Positions 53,168 to 60,974 of a stretch of DNA of 64,000 bases are shown piece after piece. Origin of the DNA: Bog-473 sp963783965 (GTDB lineage: Bacteria; Actinomycetota; Acidimicrobiia; Acidimicrobiales; RAAP-2); NCBI GenBank assembly GCA_963783965.1, contig CAWAPQ010000006.1, positions 124,001 through 188,000 on the forward strand, read 5' to 3'. The translations under genes and the position numbers were made by a program. The notes under the pieces are model-generated. The model was given only the letters and a program-made list of their open reading frames with translations, was not told the origin of the DNA and did not search any database. Numbering within the stretch: the first letter of the stretch is position 1; every line of letters starts with the position of its first letter.

Positions 53168-53947
53168 TCAGGCGGGGCCGCGCACGGAGTCGAGCCAGGC
53201 CGCCAGTTCGCCGAAGGCGGCACCACGCCCGCTGATCATCTCCATGTGCCCGACGCCCGGAAGAGGTACGTAGACGGCGGGGTCCCCCAGCCGCACCGCC
53301 GTCTCCGCGTAGTGCTCGCTCAGCGCCGCCGGCACCGAGTCGTCGGCCAGCCCGTGCAGCAGGAATTGGGGCTTGCCGAGGGGCAGGAGTGCCGCCGGGG
53401 AGCCCAGGCGGTAGCGCTCCGGAACTTCGTCGGGGCCGCCGCCCATCAACGCCTGCACCGCCCCCCGCCCCACCAGTTGCCGGGCCGCGGCCTCGAGATC
53501 CACCACCCCGGCGAGCGAGGCGGCGGCGGCGACATCGACCACTGCGGCCGCTCGACGCGGATCTCCGGTCCGGCGCGGAGAGGCCGCCCACAAAGCGAGA
53601 TGACCCCCCGCCGAATGGCCACACGTCACCACCCGACGGAGGTCCACGCCCTCGACCCGGGCCAATGCGTCAATGGCATCGGAGGCGTCCTCGAACGTCA
53701 CCGGCCAGCCGCCGCGGCTGAAGCGGCCGACCCGTCGGTACTCGATGTTGTAGGACATCCACCCTCGGGCCGTCACGGCCCGGGCCAGCCGGTGCATGAG
53801 CCTCTTCGTGTACTGCTGGCGCCAGAAGCCACCGTGGATCAACACCACGACCGGAAGCGCGCCCTCCGTGTCGGGCACCGCGCCAGGCCGCCACACCTCT
53901 GCCACCTGGGCCCGATCGGGACCGTAGCGAATGGTCTCGGGGCTCAT
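53168..53947 (-). CDS. alpha/beta hydrolase (kynurenine-formamidase-like)
   Basis: A 259-residue hydrolase. Oxyanion loop VVLIHGGFWRQQYTKRLMH near 40, nucleophile elbow CGHSAGGHLALWA near 110, acid Asp in LLHGLADDSVPA near 200, His in PGVGHMEMI near 235. HGGFW and GHSAGGH are typical of the BD-FAE/KynB-like esterases. The ATG overlaps the stop of the acyltransferase gene upstream (ATGA), so the two are co-translated. Substrate unknown. Confidence 0.85.
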   Translation of the reverse strand: MSPETIRYGPDRAQVAEVWRPGAVPDTEGALPVVVLIHGGFWRQQYTKRLMHRLARAVTARGWMSYNIEYRRVGRFSRGGWPVTFEDASDAIDALARVEGVDLRRVVTCGHSAGGHLALWAASPRRTGDPRRAAAVVDVAAAASLAGVVDLEAAARQLVGRGAVQALMGGGPDEVPERYRLGSPAALLPLGKPQFLLHGLADDSVPAALSEHYAETAVRLGDPAVYVPLPGVGHMEMISGRGAAFGELAAWLDSVRGPA

Positions 53948-55320
53948 GCGTGGACGAGGACGGCGCGGGCATCCCGCACGACGCCGGCGCGGCGCGCCAT
54001 CACCGCCCCCACCACGTCGCGCCGACCCCTGATCATCCGGTAACCCTCGACCACGCCACCGATCCGCTTCACCCGCTCGTGGAGCCGCACCGCCACGTAG
54101 CCGCACAGCGGCGCGACGACGGCCGCTGTGAGACCGGCCCACGGGCCGAGGGCGCGGCCGACCGCCACCCCGACGACGGCGTAGGTGGCGGCGAAGAGGA
54201 CCAGGCAGCCGAGGAGCTTGACCGTCGCCTTGATGCCCTCGTTGGTCGGCCGCTTCCCCGCCTGCTTCATGATCTCGAAGGGAACGACGTGGACCGCGAC
54301 CCCGATGATGGCGACTGGCACGGCGAGGATGAGCTCGAGCGCGGCCCCGGCGATCGAGAGCCGCAATCGACGCTGTCGGTGTCTCGCCACGAGTTGGGCG
54401 TCGTTCACACCGAGGAGCGCGAGGTCTCGCTCATAGGCCGCGAAGTCTACGAACAGCGGCCGGAGGGACGCCGGGGATGCGTCCTGCACCGCCGCCAGAC
54501 GTGCGGCGACCTCGACCTGGTCGGCCAGTGCGACTTCGGCCGCGCCAGACCCGTCAGGGCTACGGACAACCACCGCGGCCAGGCGCGCCAGCTGCTCGGC
54601 CTGCGCCCACGAGGTGTAGCCGGGGTTGACTCGGGCGAGCTGCACCGCCAGATCCTCGGTGACGGCGCGCGCCGTGGCCCGTTCGTCGCACCGGTAGGAC
54701 TCGGCCCACTGGGCCATTCCCACCGGTGCGCCGACGCGGACGAGGGCCCGCGATCGGAAGCGCGCCTTGGCGTCGTAGACCAGTCCGACGGCGACGGTCA
54801 CCAGCCCATCGGCTCCTCCGCCATGGGCCGCCTCCAGGGCGATCCGGGCCGCCCCCGTCTTGAGCCGTTGCAGGGCCGGCTCGTCGTGGCTGATGCCTTC
54901 GGGGAACACCGCCACCATCCCGCCCTGTTCGAGCAGCGCGTGGCTGACGGCGAATGCCGACACGTTGTGATCCCCCGCCTCCGCATCGATCGTCCGGTAC
55001 ACGGGGATCACGCCCGCCAACTTCAGGAACGGCCACAGGGGCGGGATCTTGAACAGCGTCGCCTTGCCCAGAAAGCGCGGGTAGCGGCGCAACGCCGTCA
55101 TCAAGAGCAGGCCGTCGACCAGTCCGTTGGTGTGGTTGGCCACCAGGACGACCGGTCCCGAGGCAGGCAGACGGTCGCCCCCTTCGACCTCAATGCTGCG
55201 GAAGAAGACCCGGACCAGAAGGCGCGCCAACGCGGTCATTGACCAGTCAGCAAACCGCCGCGTCGGCCGGGTGGTGGACCGCACCTCTTCCCCGCCGGCC
55301 TCGATCTCCACACGGGTCAC
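53944..55320 (-). CDS. 1-acylglycerol-3-phosphate O-acyltransferase (PlsC-family) with C-terminal membrane region
   Basis: About 458 residues from GTG 55320 (GTG 55284, with GGGG five bases before it, is an alternative). The acyltransferase motif I is VANHTNGLVDGLLL (NHxxxxD-like), then FKIPPLWPFLKLAGVIPVYR, and motif III VAVFPEGISHDEPALQRLKTGAARIA. The rest resembles the bacterial glycerol-3-phosphate acyltransferase-like group with two or three later helices (SIAGAALELILAVPVAIIG; VKLLGCLVLFAATYAVVG). Likely acts in phospholipid synthesis at the membrane. Operon with the hydrolase. Confidence 0.82.
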   Translation of the reverse strand: MTRVEIEAGGEEVRSTTRPTRRFADWSMTALARLLVRVFFRSIEVEGGDRLPASGPVVLVANHTNGLVDGLLLMTALRRYPRFLGKATLFKIPPLWPFLKLAGVIPVYRTIDAEAGDHNVSAFAVSHALLEQGGMVAVFPEGISHDEPALQRLKTGAARIALEAAHGGGADGLVTVAVGLVYDAKARFRSRALVRVGAPVGMAQWAESYRCDERATARAVTEDLAVQLARVNPGYTSWAQAEQLARLAAVVVRSPDGSGAAEVALADQVEVAARLAAVQDASPASLRPLFVDFAAYERDLALLGVNDAQLVARHRQRRLRLSIAGAALELILAVPVAIIGVAVHVVPFEIMKQAGKRPTNEGIKATVKLLGCLVLFAATYAVVGVAVGRALGPWAGLTAAVVAPLCGYVAVRLHERVKRIGGVVEGYRMIRGRRDVVGAVMARRAGVVRDARAVLVHA

Positions 55321-55447
55321 AGCCGTATTCGTGGCGTCGAGATTTCTGGATGTCGGATTGGTATGGTGCCGAGGCACACAAGGACCGGTTCTGGGTTCTG
55401 GGGGGAAACAGGCGCAGAAACCGCGTTGTGCAGACGGGGGTTCGGCC

Positions 55448-56830
55448 ATGACAAGGATCACTGGCACGAGGGCTGCGGGGGCGGCTCTGATGCTCTTCTC
55501 ACTCACGACCGCCGGCATCCTGCTGGCGCCGGCGACGAGCGGCGCTGCGTCGTCGTCGACTGCGATGTTCGGCACGTTGCCGTCGCCGTGCGGGAAGGGA
55601 CATGCCACCGGCGCCACCGACCAGGGGGTCACCAACTCCACCATCAACATCGCCTACGGCGACGACCGGGGGTTCTCCGGCAGTCCCGGCCTCGACCAGG
55701 AGATGGGCGACGCGGTGAAGGCGATGATCGCCTGGTGTGACGCCCAGGGGGGCATCAACGGGCGCAAGATCGTGGGCGATTACTACGACGCCGCGGTGAC
55801 CAACGTCGGCAGCGTGATGACCCAGGCCTGCAAGACCGACTTCATGCTGGTCGGGGAAGGCTTCGCGCTCGATGGCCTGGCCGAGCAGACGCGCCTCGGC
55901 TGCAATCTGGCCGCGGTCCCCGGCTTCACCGTCTCCCCGGTTGTGGCCAATGCCTACGAGCAGTACCAGGCCACGCCGAACCCGGCGAACGCCAGTCCCG
56001 TGTCGATCGCCTACCAGGGAGAGAAGCTCTTCGGTTCCAAGACCCAGCACGTCGGGCAGTACGACTCCACGCTGTCCACGCAACAAGAGTCGATGGCCAA
56101 GGCCGTACAGGCCTACACAACCGCAGGATGGAAGTGGGTCAACTGCCCGTTCCTGGTCAACTACAACGGCGAGGCCAACTACACGCCGTTCATGCAGAAG
56201 CTCCAGAGCTGCGGGGCGCAGATCGTCTTCGACAACGCCACGCCGGGACCGACCCTCTACGGCGCGCTCCAGGCCGCCAACCAGATCGGCTACAACCCGG
56301 TCTGGTTGTTGGACGCCGCGGAGTACACGGAGGACTTCGCGAAGTGGAACACGAGTGGACTCGCCAACAAGGCCTACGTCCGCATCGGCTACGAGCCGCT
56401 CGAGGCAGCCAAGGTTGTCCCGGCCGTGGCCGACTACCTCTCGATCGTCAAGAAGGAGGGTGGGCTCACGTCGGCTCTGGGCGAGCAGGCCACGTCGTCC
56501 TTCCTCCTCTGGGCCACCGAGGCCAAGGCGTGCGGCTCCACCCTGACCCGCCAGTGCATGATCAACCACCTCTCGAAGGTGACGAGCTGGAACGGCGGCG
56601 GGCTCAATGCCCCGGCGGATCCGGCCAAGAATCTCCCGGCTCCCTGCGGCATCTTGATGAAGCTCGACAACACCAAGTGGGTGCAGGCCTACCCGAAGAA
56701 GCTGGGGGCCTTCGACTGCTCACCGAAGTACATCGTGAAGAACACGGGATCCGTCATCGGCACCCCGTTGAACGCGCAGGGCTACGCCACCCAGTACGCC
56801 ACATCGTCGGTCATCAAGCCTCAGGGTTGA
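55448..56830 (+). CDS. ABC transporter substrate-binding protein (branched-chain amino acid type)
   Basis: A 460-residue secreted protein. A Sec signal fills residues 1-35 (hydrophobic LMLFSLTTAGILLAPATSGAASS) with no lipobox Cys. The periplasmic-binding fold of the LivJ/amide group shows in INIAYGDDRGFSG, KAMIAWCDAQGGINGRKI and VGEGFALDG. Several Cys pairs are present. No permease or ATPase genes lie nearby, so it is an orphan component. Divergent from the acyltransferase gene. Confidence 0.82.
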   Translation: MTRITGTRAAGAALMLFSLTTAGILLAPATSGAASSSTAMFGTLPSPCGKGHATGATDQGVTNSTINIAYGDDRGFSGSPGLDQEMGDAVKAMIAWCDAQGGINGRKIVGDYYDAAVTNVGSVMTQACKTDFMLVGEGFALDGLAEQTRLGCNLAAVPGFTVSPVVANAYEQYQATPNPANASPVSIAYQGEKLFGSKTQHVGQYDSTLSTQQESMAKAVQAYTTAGWKWVNCPFLVNYNGEANYTPFMQKLQSCGAQIVFDNATPGPTLYGALQAANQIGYNPVWLLDAAEYTEDFAKWNTSGLANKAYVRIGYEPLEAAKVVPAVADYLSIVKKEGGLTSALGEQATSSFLLWATEAKACGSTLTRQCMINHLSKVTSWNGGGLNAPADPAKNLPAPCGILMKLDNTKWVQAYPKKLGAFDCSPKYIVKNTGSVIGTPLNAQGYATQYATSSVIKPQG

Positions 56831-56884
56831 CCGCTCCCGGCGCGTCGCCCCTCTAGGCGCGTTGACCGCTCCCGGCGCGTCGCC
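56826..56884 (+). repeat. 24-base direct repeat at convergent gene ends
   Basis: GTTGACCGCTCCCGGCGCGT plus CGCC occurs at 56826-56849 and again at 56861-56884, 35 bases apart start to start. The first copy overlaps the stop of the substrate-binding protein; the second ends nine bases before the metX stop. No T-run; function unknown. Confidence 0.85.
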
Positions 56885-56893
56885 GCTCAGGGG

Positions 56894-58033
56894 TCAGGCG
56901 CTCCGGTCCAGAGCGGACCGGACGATGCGACCCACCTGCTCGATCTCGAGCAGGAACCCGTCATGTCCGGAAAAGGACTCGACGACCGAGACCCGGGGTC
57001 GACCGGGGAGATGGCGCGCCAGCTCCTCCTGGAGCGCCAGCGGGTAGAGCCGGTCCGTCGTGATGCCGGCCACGGACACGTCGGCCCGCACCGCGCCGAG
57101 CGCCGCTTCCATGCCGCCTCGGCCTCGGCCCACGTCATGGTGGTTCATCGCCTCACTCAAGATGACGTAGCTGTTCGGATCGAACCGTTTCGCCAACTTC
57201 TCACCGTGATGCTGCAGGTAGGACTCGACCGCGTAGCGGCCACCCTTCAGCGGGTCCTCTTCGCCCTGGCTCTCCCGGCCGAAGCGTTGCTCGAACTCCG
57301 CACCGGTGCGGTAGCTGAAATGACCGATCCCGCGGGCGATGGACAGTCCGTCGACGGGCCGGTGCGCGGTCTCGTAGTAGTCGCCACCGTGAAACGCCGG
57401 GTCGGATCGAATGGCCCTGATCTGCAGGGAGCACAGCGCGATCTGATCGGCCGAGGCGGCCGCGCCGACGGAGAGGACGACGGCACGGGCCACACGCTCC
57501 GGGGCACCCACACACCACTCCAGGACACGCATTCCGCCCATGGAGCCCCCGATGACGCAGGCCCACTGCGCGATCCCGAGCTGATCGGCCAGCGCGTACT
57601 CGACGGCAACCTGATCACGGATGGTGAGGACCGGGAAGCGCGAGCCGTAGGGACGGCCTTCGTCGTCGAGGGAGGCCGGGCCGGTCGTCCCCTGGCACCC
57701 ACCCAGCACGTTCGGACACACGACGTGGAAACGGTCCGTGTCGATTGCCGCCCCGGGGCCGATGAGCCCGTCCCACCATCCCTTCGAAGGGTGACCGGGA
57801 GCAACGGGGCCGACGACATGGGAATCGCCGGTGAGCGCATGCAGGACGAGCACCGCGTTGGTGCGCGACGCGTTCAGCGTGCCCCACGTCTCATAGGCCA
57901 CGGTCACCGCATTGAGGCGACCGCCGGCTTCGAGCGGGAATCCGGCCCCGCCCGCACCGGACAACTGGGCGAATTGGCGCTGCCCGGGCTCGTCCCCGGG
58001 CAGCCACACTCCTGGGTAGGCGGGTGCGCTCAC
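56894..58033 (-). CDS. metX: homoserine O-acetyltransferase
   Basis: Transfers an acetyl (or in some homologues succinyl) group to homoserine, the first committed step of methionine synthesis. The 379-residue alpha/beta-hydrolase has the nucleophile elbow VIGGSMGGMRVLEW near residue 163, NAVLVLHALTGDSH near 60, VVCPNVLGGCQGTTGP near 105 and the catalytic His-Asp in SFSGHDGFLLE near 355. The GTG start overlaps the metY stop (GTGA), so translation of the pair is coupled. Confidence 0.93.
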   Translation of the reverse strand: MSAPAYPGVWLPGDEPGQRQFAQLSGAGGAGFPLEAGGRLNAVTVAYETWGTLNASRTNAVLVLHALTGDSHVVGPVAPGHPSKGWWDGLIGPGAAIDTDRFHVVCPNVLGGCQGTTGPASLDDEGRPYGSRFPVLTIRDQVAVEYALADQLGIAQWACVIGGSMGGMRVLEWCVGAPERVARAVVLSVGAAASADQIALCSLQIRAIRSDPAFHGGDYYETAHRPVDGLSIARGIGHFSYRTGAEFEQRFGRESQGEEDPLKGGRYAVESYLQHHGEKLAKRFDPNSYVILSEAMNHHDVGRGRGGMEAALGAVRADVSVAGITTDRLYPLALQEELARHLPGRPRVSVVESFSGHDGFLLEIEQVGRIVRSALDRSA

Positions 58034-59328
58034 GCTCCCTTTGCGGCGCGGAACCCGGCGTCGAGATCGGCCAGGATGTCCTCAATCGACTCAATGCCGA
58101 CAGAGAGGCGGACGAGGTCAGGCGTCACGCCGGTCGTGGTCTGCTCGGCCTCGGTGAGCTGGGAGTGCGTCGTCGAGGCCGGGTGGATGGCCAGGCTCCG
58201 CACGTCACCCACGTTGGCCAGATGGCTGAAGAGCTCGAGGCCCTCGATGAACTTGCGCCCGGCCTCGGCCCCGCCGGCGATGCCGAACGCGATGATGGAA
58301 CCGCCACCGTTCGGGAGGTAGCGCTGCTGCCGTGCGTGCCACGGGCTGGACTCCAGGCCGGGGTAGGTGACCCAGGACACCTCGTCGCGCGCCTCGAGCC
58401 ACTGCGCCACCGCGACCGCGTTCTGCACGTGGCGCTCCATGCGCAGGCTCAACGTCTCGAGGCCCTGCAGGAACAGGAACGAGTTGAGCGGCGCGACGGC
58501 CGGCCCCGTGTCACGGAGGTACTGCAACCGTGCCTTGAGGACGAATCGGGCGGGGAACAGGGCTTCGGGCAGTTGGCCGAACACGAGGCCGTGGTAGCTG
58601 GGGTCGGGCTCGGTGAAGTTCGGGAAGCGCCCGCTGTTCTCGTAGTCGAAGTTCCCCCCGTCGACGATCACGCCCCCGATGGACGTCCCGTGACCGCCGA
58701 TGAACTTGGTGGCCGAGTGCACCACAATGTCCGCGCCGACGCTCAGCGGTTGCGCCAGGTACGGCGTGGCCAGCGTGTTGTCGATGACGAGCGGGATCTT
58801 GTTGTCATGGGCGACGCGCGAGACGCCCTCGAAGTCGAACACGTCTCCCTTCGGGTTGCCCAGCGTCTCGCCGAAGAACGCCTTGGTGTTCGGCCGGACG
58901 GCGGCGGCCCAGGCCTCAAGGTCGTCGGGATCGTCAATGAAGGTGGTCTCGATACCCAACTTGGGCAGCGTGTAGTGCAGCAGGTTGTACGTGCCGCCGT
59001 AGAGGGACGCGGAGGAGACGATGTGACCGCCGTTCTCGGCCAGGTTCAGGAAGGTCACCGTCTCGGCGGCCTGACCGCTGGCGACGGCGAGCGCGGCCAC
59101 GCCACCCTCCAGTGCGGCGACCCGCTCCTCGAAGACGGCCTGCGTGGGGTTCATGATGCGGGTGTAGATGTTCCCGAGCTCCTCGAGCCCGAAGAGCGCC
59201 GCCGCGTGCGAGGTGTCGCGGAAGGTGTAGCTCGTGGTCTGGTAGATCGGCACGGCGCGTGCACCGGTGGTCGGATCCGGCACGGCACCGGAGTGGATCT
59301 GACGAGTCTCAAAACCCCAGTCGGGCAT
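58030..59328 (-). CDS. metY: O-acetylhomoserine sulfhydrylase
   Basis: PLP enzyme that makes homocysteine from O-acetylhomoserine and sulfide. 432 residues from ATG 59328, with AAAGGAGG eight bases upstream. Signature parts: GFETRQIHSG, YQTTSYTFRDT, ALASGQAA-type AVASGQAAETVT near 85, and the PLP Lys in HSATKFIGGHGTSIGG near 210. Length and the NYDFENSGRFPNFTEP-like insert match the long MetY (OAH/OAS) class rather than MetB. First gene of metY-metX, behind a TTGACT/TAACCA promoter and a hairpin leader. Confidence 0.93.
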   Translation of the reverse strand: MPDWGFETRQIHSGAVPDPTTGARAVPIYQTTSYTFRDTSHAAALFGLEELGNIYTRIMNPTQAVFEERVAALEGGVAALAVASGQAAETVTFLNLAENGGHIVSSASLYGGTYNLLHYTLPKLGIETTFIDDPDDLEAWAAAVRPNTKAFFGETLGNPKGDVFDFEGVSRVAHDNKIPLVIDNTLATPYLAQPLSVGADIVVHSATKFIGGHGTSIGGVIVDGGNFDYENSGRFPNFTEPDPSYHGLVFGQLPEALFPARFVLKARLQYLRDTGPAVAPLNSFLFLQGLETLSLRMERHVQNAVAVAQWLEARDEVSWVTYPGLESSPWHARQQRYLPNGGGSIIAFGIAGGAEAGRKFIEGLELFSHLANVGDVRSLAIHPASTTHSQLTEAEQTTTGVTPDLVRLSVGIESIEDILADLDAGFRAAKGA

Positions 59329-59336
59329 GGCGGTGG

Positions 59337-59379
59337 CCTCCTTTGATTCGATCGCCGGCGGAAGGACCAGCCGGCGATC
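59337..59379 (-). promoter_or_regulatory. metY leader hairpin with loop complementary to the Shine-Dalgarno
   Basis: Minus strand: GATCGCCGGC (59379-59370) and GCCGGCGATC (59359-59350) form a perfect ten-base stem with the loop TGGTCCTTCC. The loop bases TCCTT are complementary to AAGGA of the ribosome-binding site at 59344-59337, six bases beyond the stem. A pseudoknot would hide that site. With transcription starting near 59382 the hairpin is the first thing transcribed. Confidence 0.5.
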
Positions 59380-59388
59380 TCGCCGCAA

Positions 59389-59416
59389 TGGTTACAAAGC
59401 TGACTTAATTAGTCAA
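59389..59416 (-). promoter_or_regulatory. metY promoter with palindrome
   Basis: TTGACT (59416-59411) and TAACCA (59394-59389) are separated by 16 bases. The -35 box lies in the palindrome TGACTTAATTAGTCA (59401-59415, arms TGACT/AGTCA), a possible operator. Confidence 0.6.
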
Positions 59417-59457
59417 CTATTGGGCGAGAGGCCCCCGCCGCGCCCACTGTGTCCGAC

Positions 59458-60417
59458 TTACGGGGCCCGCCACGGGCCAAGGTCGAGCTCGGGATAGCGC
59501 TCCTGGGTCCGTTCGAGCAGGCGCTCGTTCCACACCGGGTGACCGGGACGGGGCCAGCCGAAGAGCGCCAGCTGACGCGGCGTCGAGCCCTCGACGAAAC
59601 GCGTCCACTCCGTCCCGGTCGATCGGTTCTGCTGGGTGTCGTAGCCGATCCATTCGGTCTCGGCGTTCTTGAACGCGACGGCGACGACGATGCGGGCACC
59701 TGTGCCCGAGCCGAACGGGGCGCCCCGGTGGTACGTGTCGGAGCGGTAGGCGAGATAGGAGCCGCGGATGCCCGGAGCCGGTCGCTCGGCTGCGTAGACC
59801 TCGGGGTTCGTCTTGGGCATGAGGACGCCGTACGGATTGTCGATGTGGCCGGTGTCCCCCACCGAGACCAGGCGGGTGGGGTTGTCGTCCTCGGTGACGT
59901 CGGTCAGATAGAGGAAGCCTTCGAGGTTCCACCACGGCGACTCGGTCCCGGCAGGGAGCCACGAGTGGTTGCGGTCGAGGTGGATCGGTTGCTCGTAGTT
60001 GGTGATGCCGGCGTACTTGGCACTGGCGTGAGCCTGGTAGAGGCGGATGTCCTCGTTGCCGAGCGCGCGCTCGGCGAAGTCGACGATGGAGGGATGGACG
60101 CAGATCCGGTTGAGCGCCCCGCTGCCCAGGAAGGGGAAGGCCGCCATCCAGCGCTGCTGGGCGGGGCGGAAGCCCGGCCCTTCCTCGGGCCAGACGAAGG
60201 CCTCCTCGGGCTCCTTCGGACGGCCCCGCAATTGTTCGTACACGCCCTCGGGGTCGGCGTGATGCTCCTCGGCGCTCGGGAAGATCCCGCGCAGGTCGTC
60301 GGCCAGCGCATCGATCTCCTCCGTGGCGACGAGTCCTTCGAGCAGGACCCACCCTGCCTCCCGCCATGTCGTGATCTCGGCGTCCGTGGCCAGTCGTGAC
60401 GTCACGTTTTCCATCAT
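59458..60417 (-). CDS. phytanoyl-CoA dioxygenase (PhyH) family protein
   Basis: Fe(II)/2-oxoglutarate-dependent hydroxylase, 319 residues. The metal triad is HLD in PIHLDRNHSW near residue 147 and His in SDTYHRGAPFGSG near 230, with the nearby Arg of ARIVV in place to bind 2-oxoglutarate. Substrates of this family range from acyl-CoA to small secondary metabolites. Two ATGs (60417, 60414) occur together with no clear ribosome-binding site. It lies 42 bases after the MarR gene on the same strand and may be in its transcript. Confidence 0.85.
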   Translation of the reverse strand: MMENVTSRLATDAEITTWREAGWVLLEGLVATEEIDALADDLRGIFPSAEEHHADPEGVYEQLRGRPKEPEEAFVWPEEGPGFRPAQQRWMAAFPFLGSGALNRICVHPSIVDFAERALGNEDIRLYQAHASAKYAGITNYEQPIHLDRNHSWLPAGTESPWWNLEGFLYLTDVTEDDNPTRLVSVGDTGHIDNPYGVLMPKTNPEVYAAERPAPGIRGSYLAYRSDTYHRGAPFGSGTGARIVVAVAFKNAETEWIGYDTQQNRSTGTEWTRFVEGSTPRQLALFGWPRPGHPVWNERLLERTQERYPELDLGPWRAP

Positions 60418-60459
60418 TGCGTGGCCGGAGTTGGTGCGGCTGAAGACGAAGCGGGCGAC

Positions 60460-60906
60460 TCAGGCCTTGGCGGGAGGATCGTGGTCCTCCAACGCCTTGA
60501 CCAACAAGGCACGGAACTCGGCCCGCTCCGACTCGTTGAGCCCGACGAGGATCTCGTCCTCAATGCTCCCCTGCGCCAGCTCGGCCTCCTCGAGCGCTTC
60601 GAGGCCCGCATCGGTGATGTCCACCAGGTGGCGCCGCCGGTCGGTCGGGTCCCGCCGCCGTTCCACGAACTCCAGGTCCTCCAAGTCGTTCAGCACGAGG
60701 ACGCCCGTGTTCGAGTCCATGGACAGCATCTCGGTCATGACCTGCTGGGAGGCGCCGGGGTGGTCCCGCAGGTAGGCGAGCACCACCATGTTGCGGAGGT
60801 TCATGCCCACCAGATCGACGGAACTGCGCAGGTAGACGGCCCGGGCCAGCCTGGTCAGGAGCACGATCGTCCCCGTGGAGGGGCGGGCGGCGGCACGAGG
60901 GCTCAC
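60460..60906 (-). CDS. MarR-family regulator
   Basis: A 148-residue winged-helix regulator from GTG 60906. DNA-binding helices: NMVVLAYLRDHPGASQQVMTEMLSMDSNTGVLVLNDLE in two parts (about 45-85), then the wing VERRRDPTDRRRHLVDIT with the conserved DxRxxxxxLT-like basic hairpin. Divergent from a DHA2 exporter with an inverted repeat between them, the classic arrangement of a drug-responsive MarR that represses the exporter. Confidence 0.88.
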   Translation of the reverse strand: MSPRAAARPSTGTIVLLTRLARAVYLRSSVDLVGMNLRNMVVLAYLRDHPGASQQVMTEMLSMDSNTGVLVLNDLEDLEFVERRRDPTDRRRHLVDITDAGLEALEEAELAQGSIEDEILVGLNESERAEFRALLVKALEDHDPPAKA

Positions 60907-60942
60907 GCTCGCCAGCCTACCTGCACGGTCGTATCGATCACC

Positions 60943-60974
60943 CCTATAGGATAGTCCCGAAATCATGACTATCC
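60943..60974. promoter_or_regulatory. probable MarR operator overlapping the exporter start codon
   Basis: GGATAGTC (60949-60956) and GACTATCC (60967-60974) are perfect eight-base complements with a ten-base spacer; the exporter ATG at 60965 lies inside. The palindrome CCTATAGG (60943-60950) overlaps the left arm, and TAGGAT within it could be the -10 box. Binding would block transcription or initiation. Confidence 0.6.

Noticed and set aside
59329..59457. Known SAM riboswitch class upstream of metY
   Set aside because: Only a single hairpin is present and the conserved cores I know for SAM-I, II or IV are not visible; kept as a candidate regulatory hairpin only.
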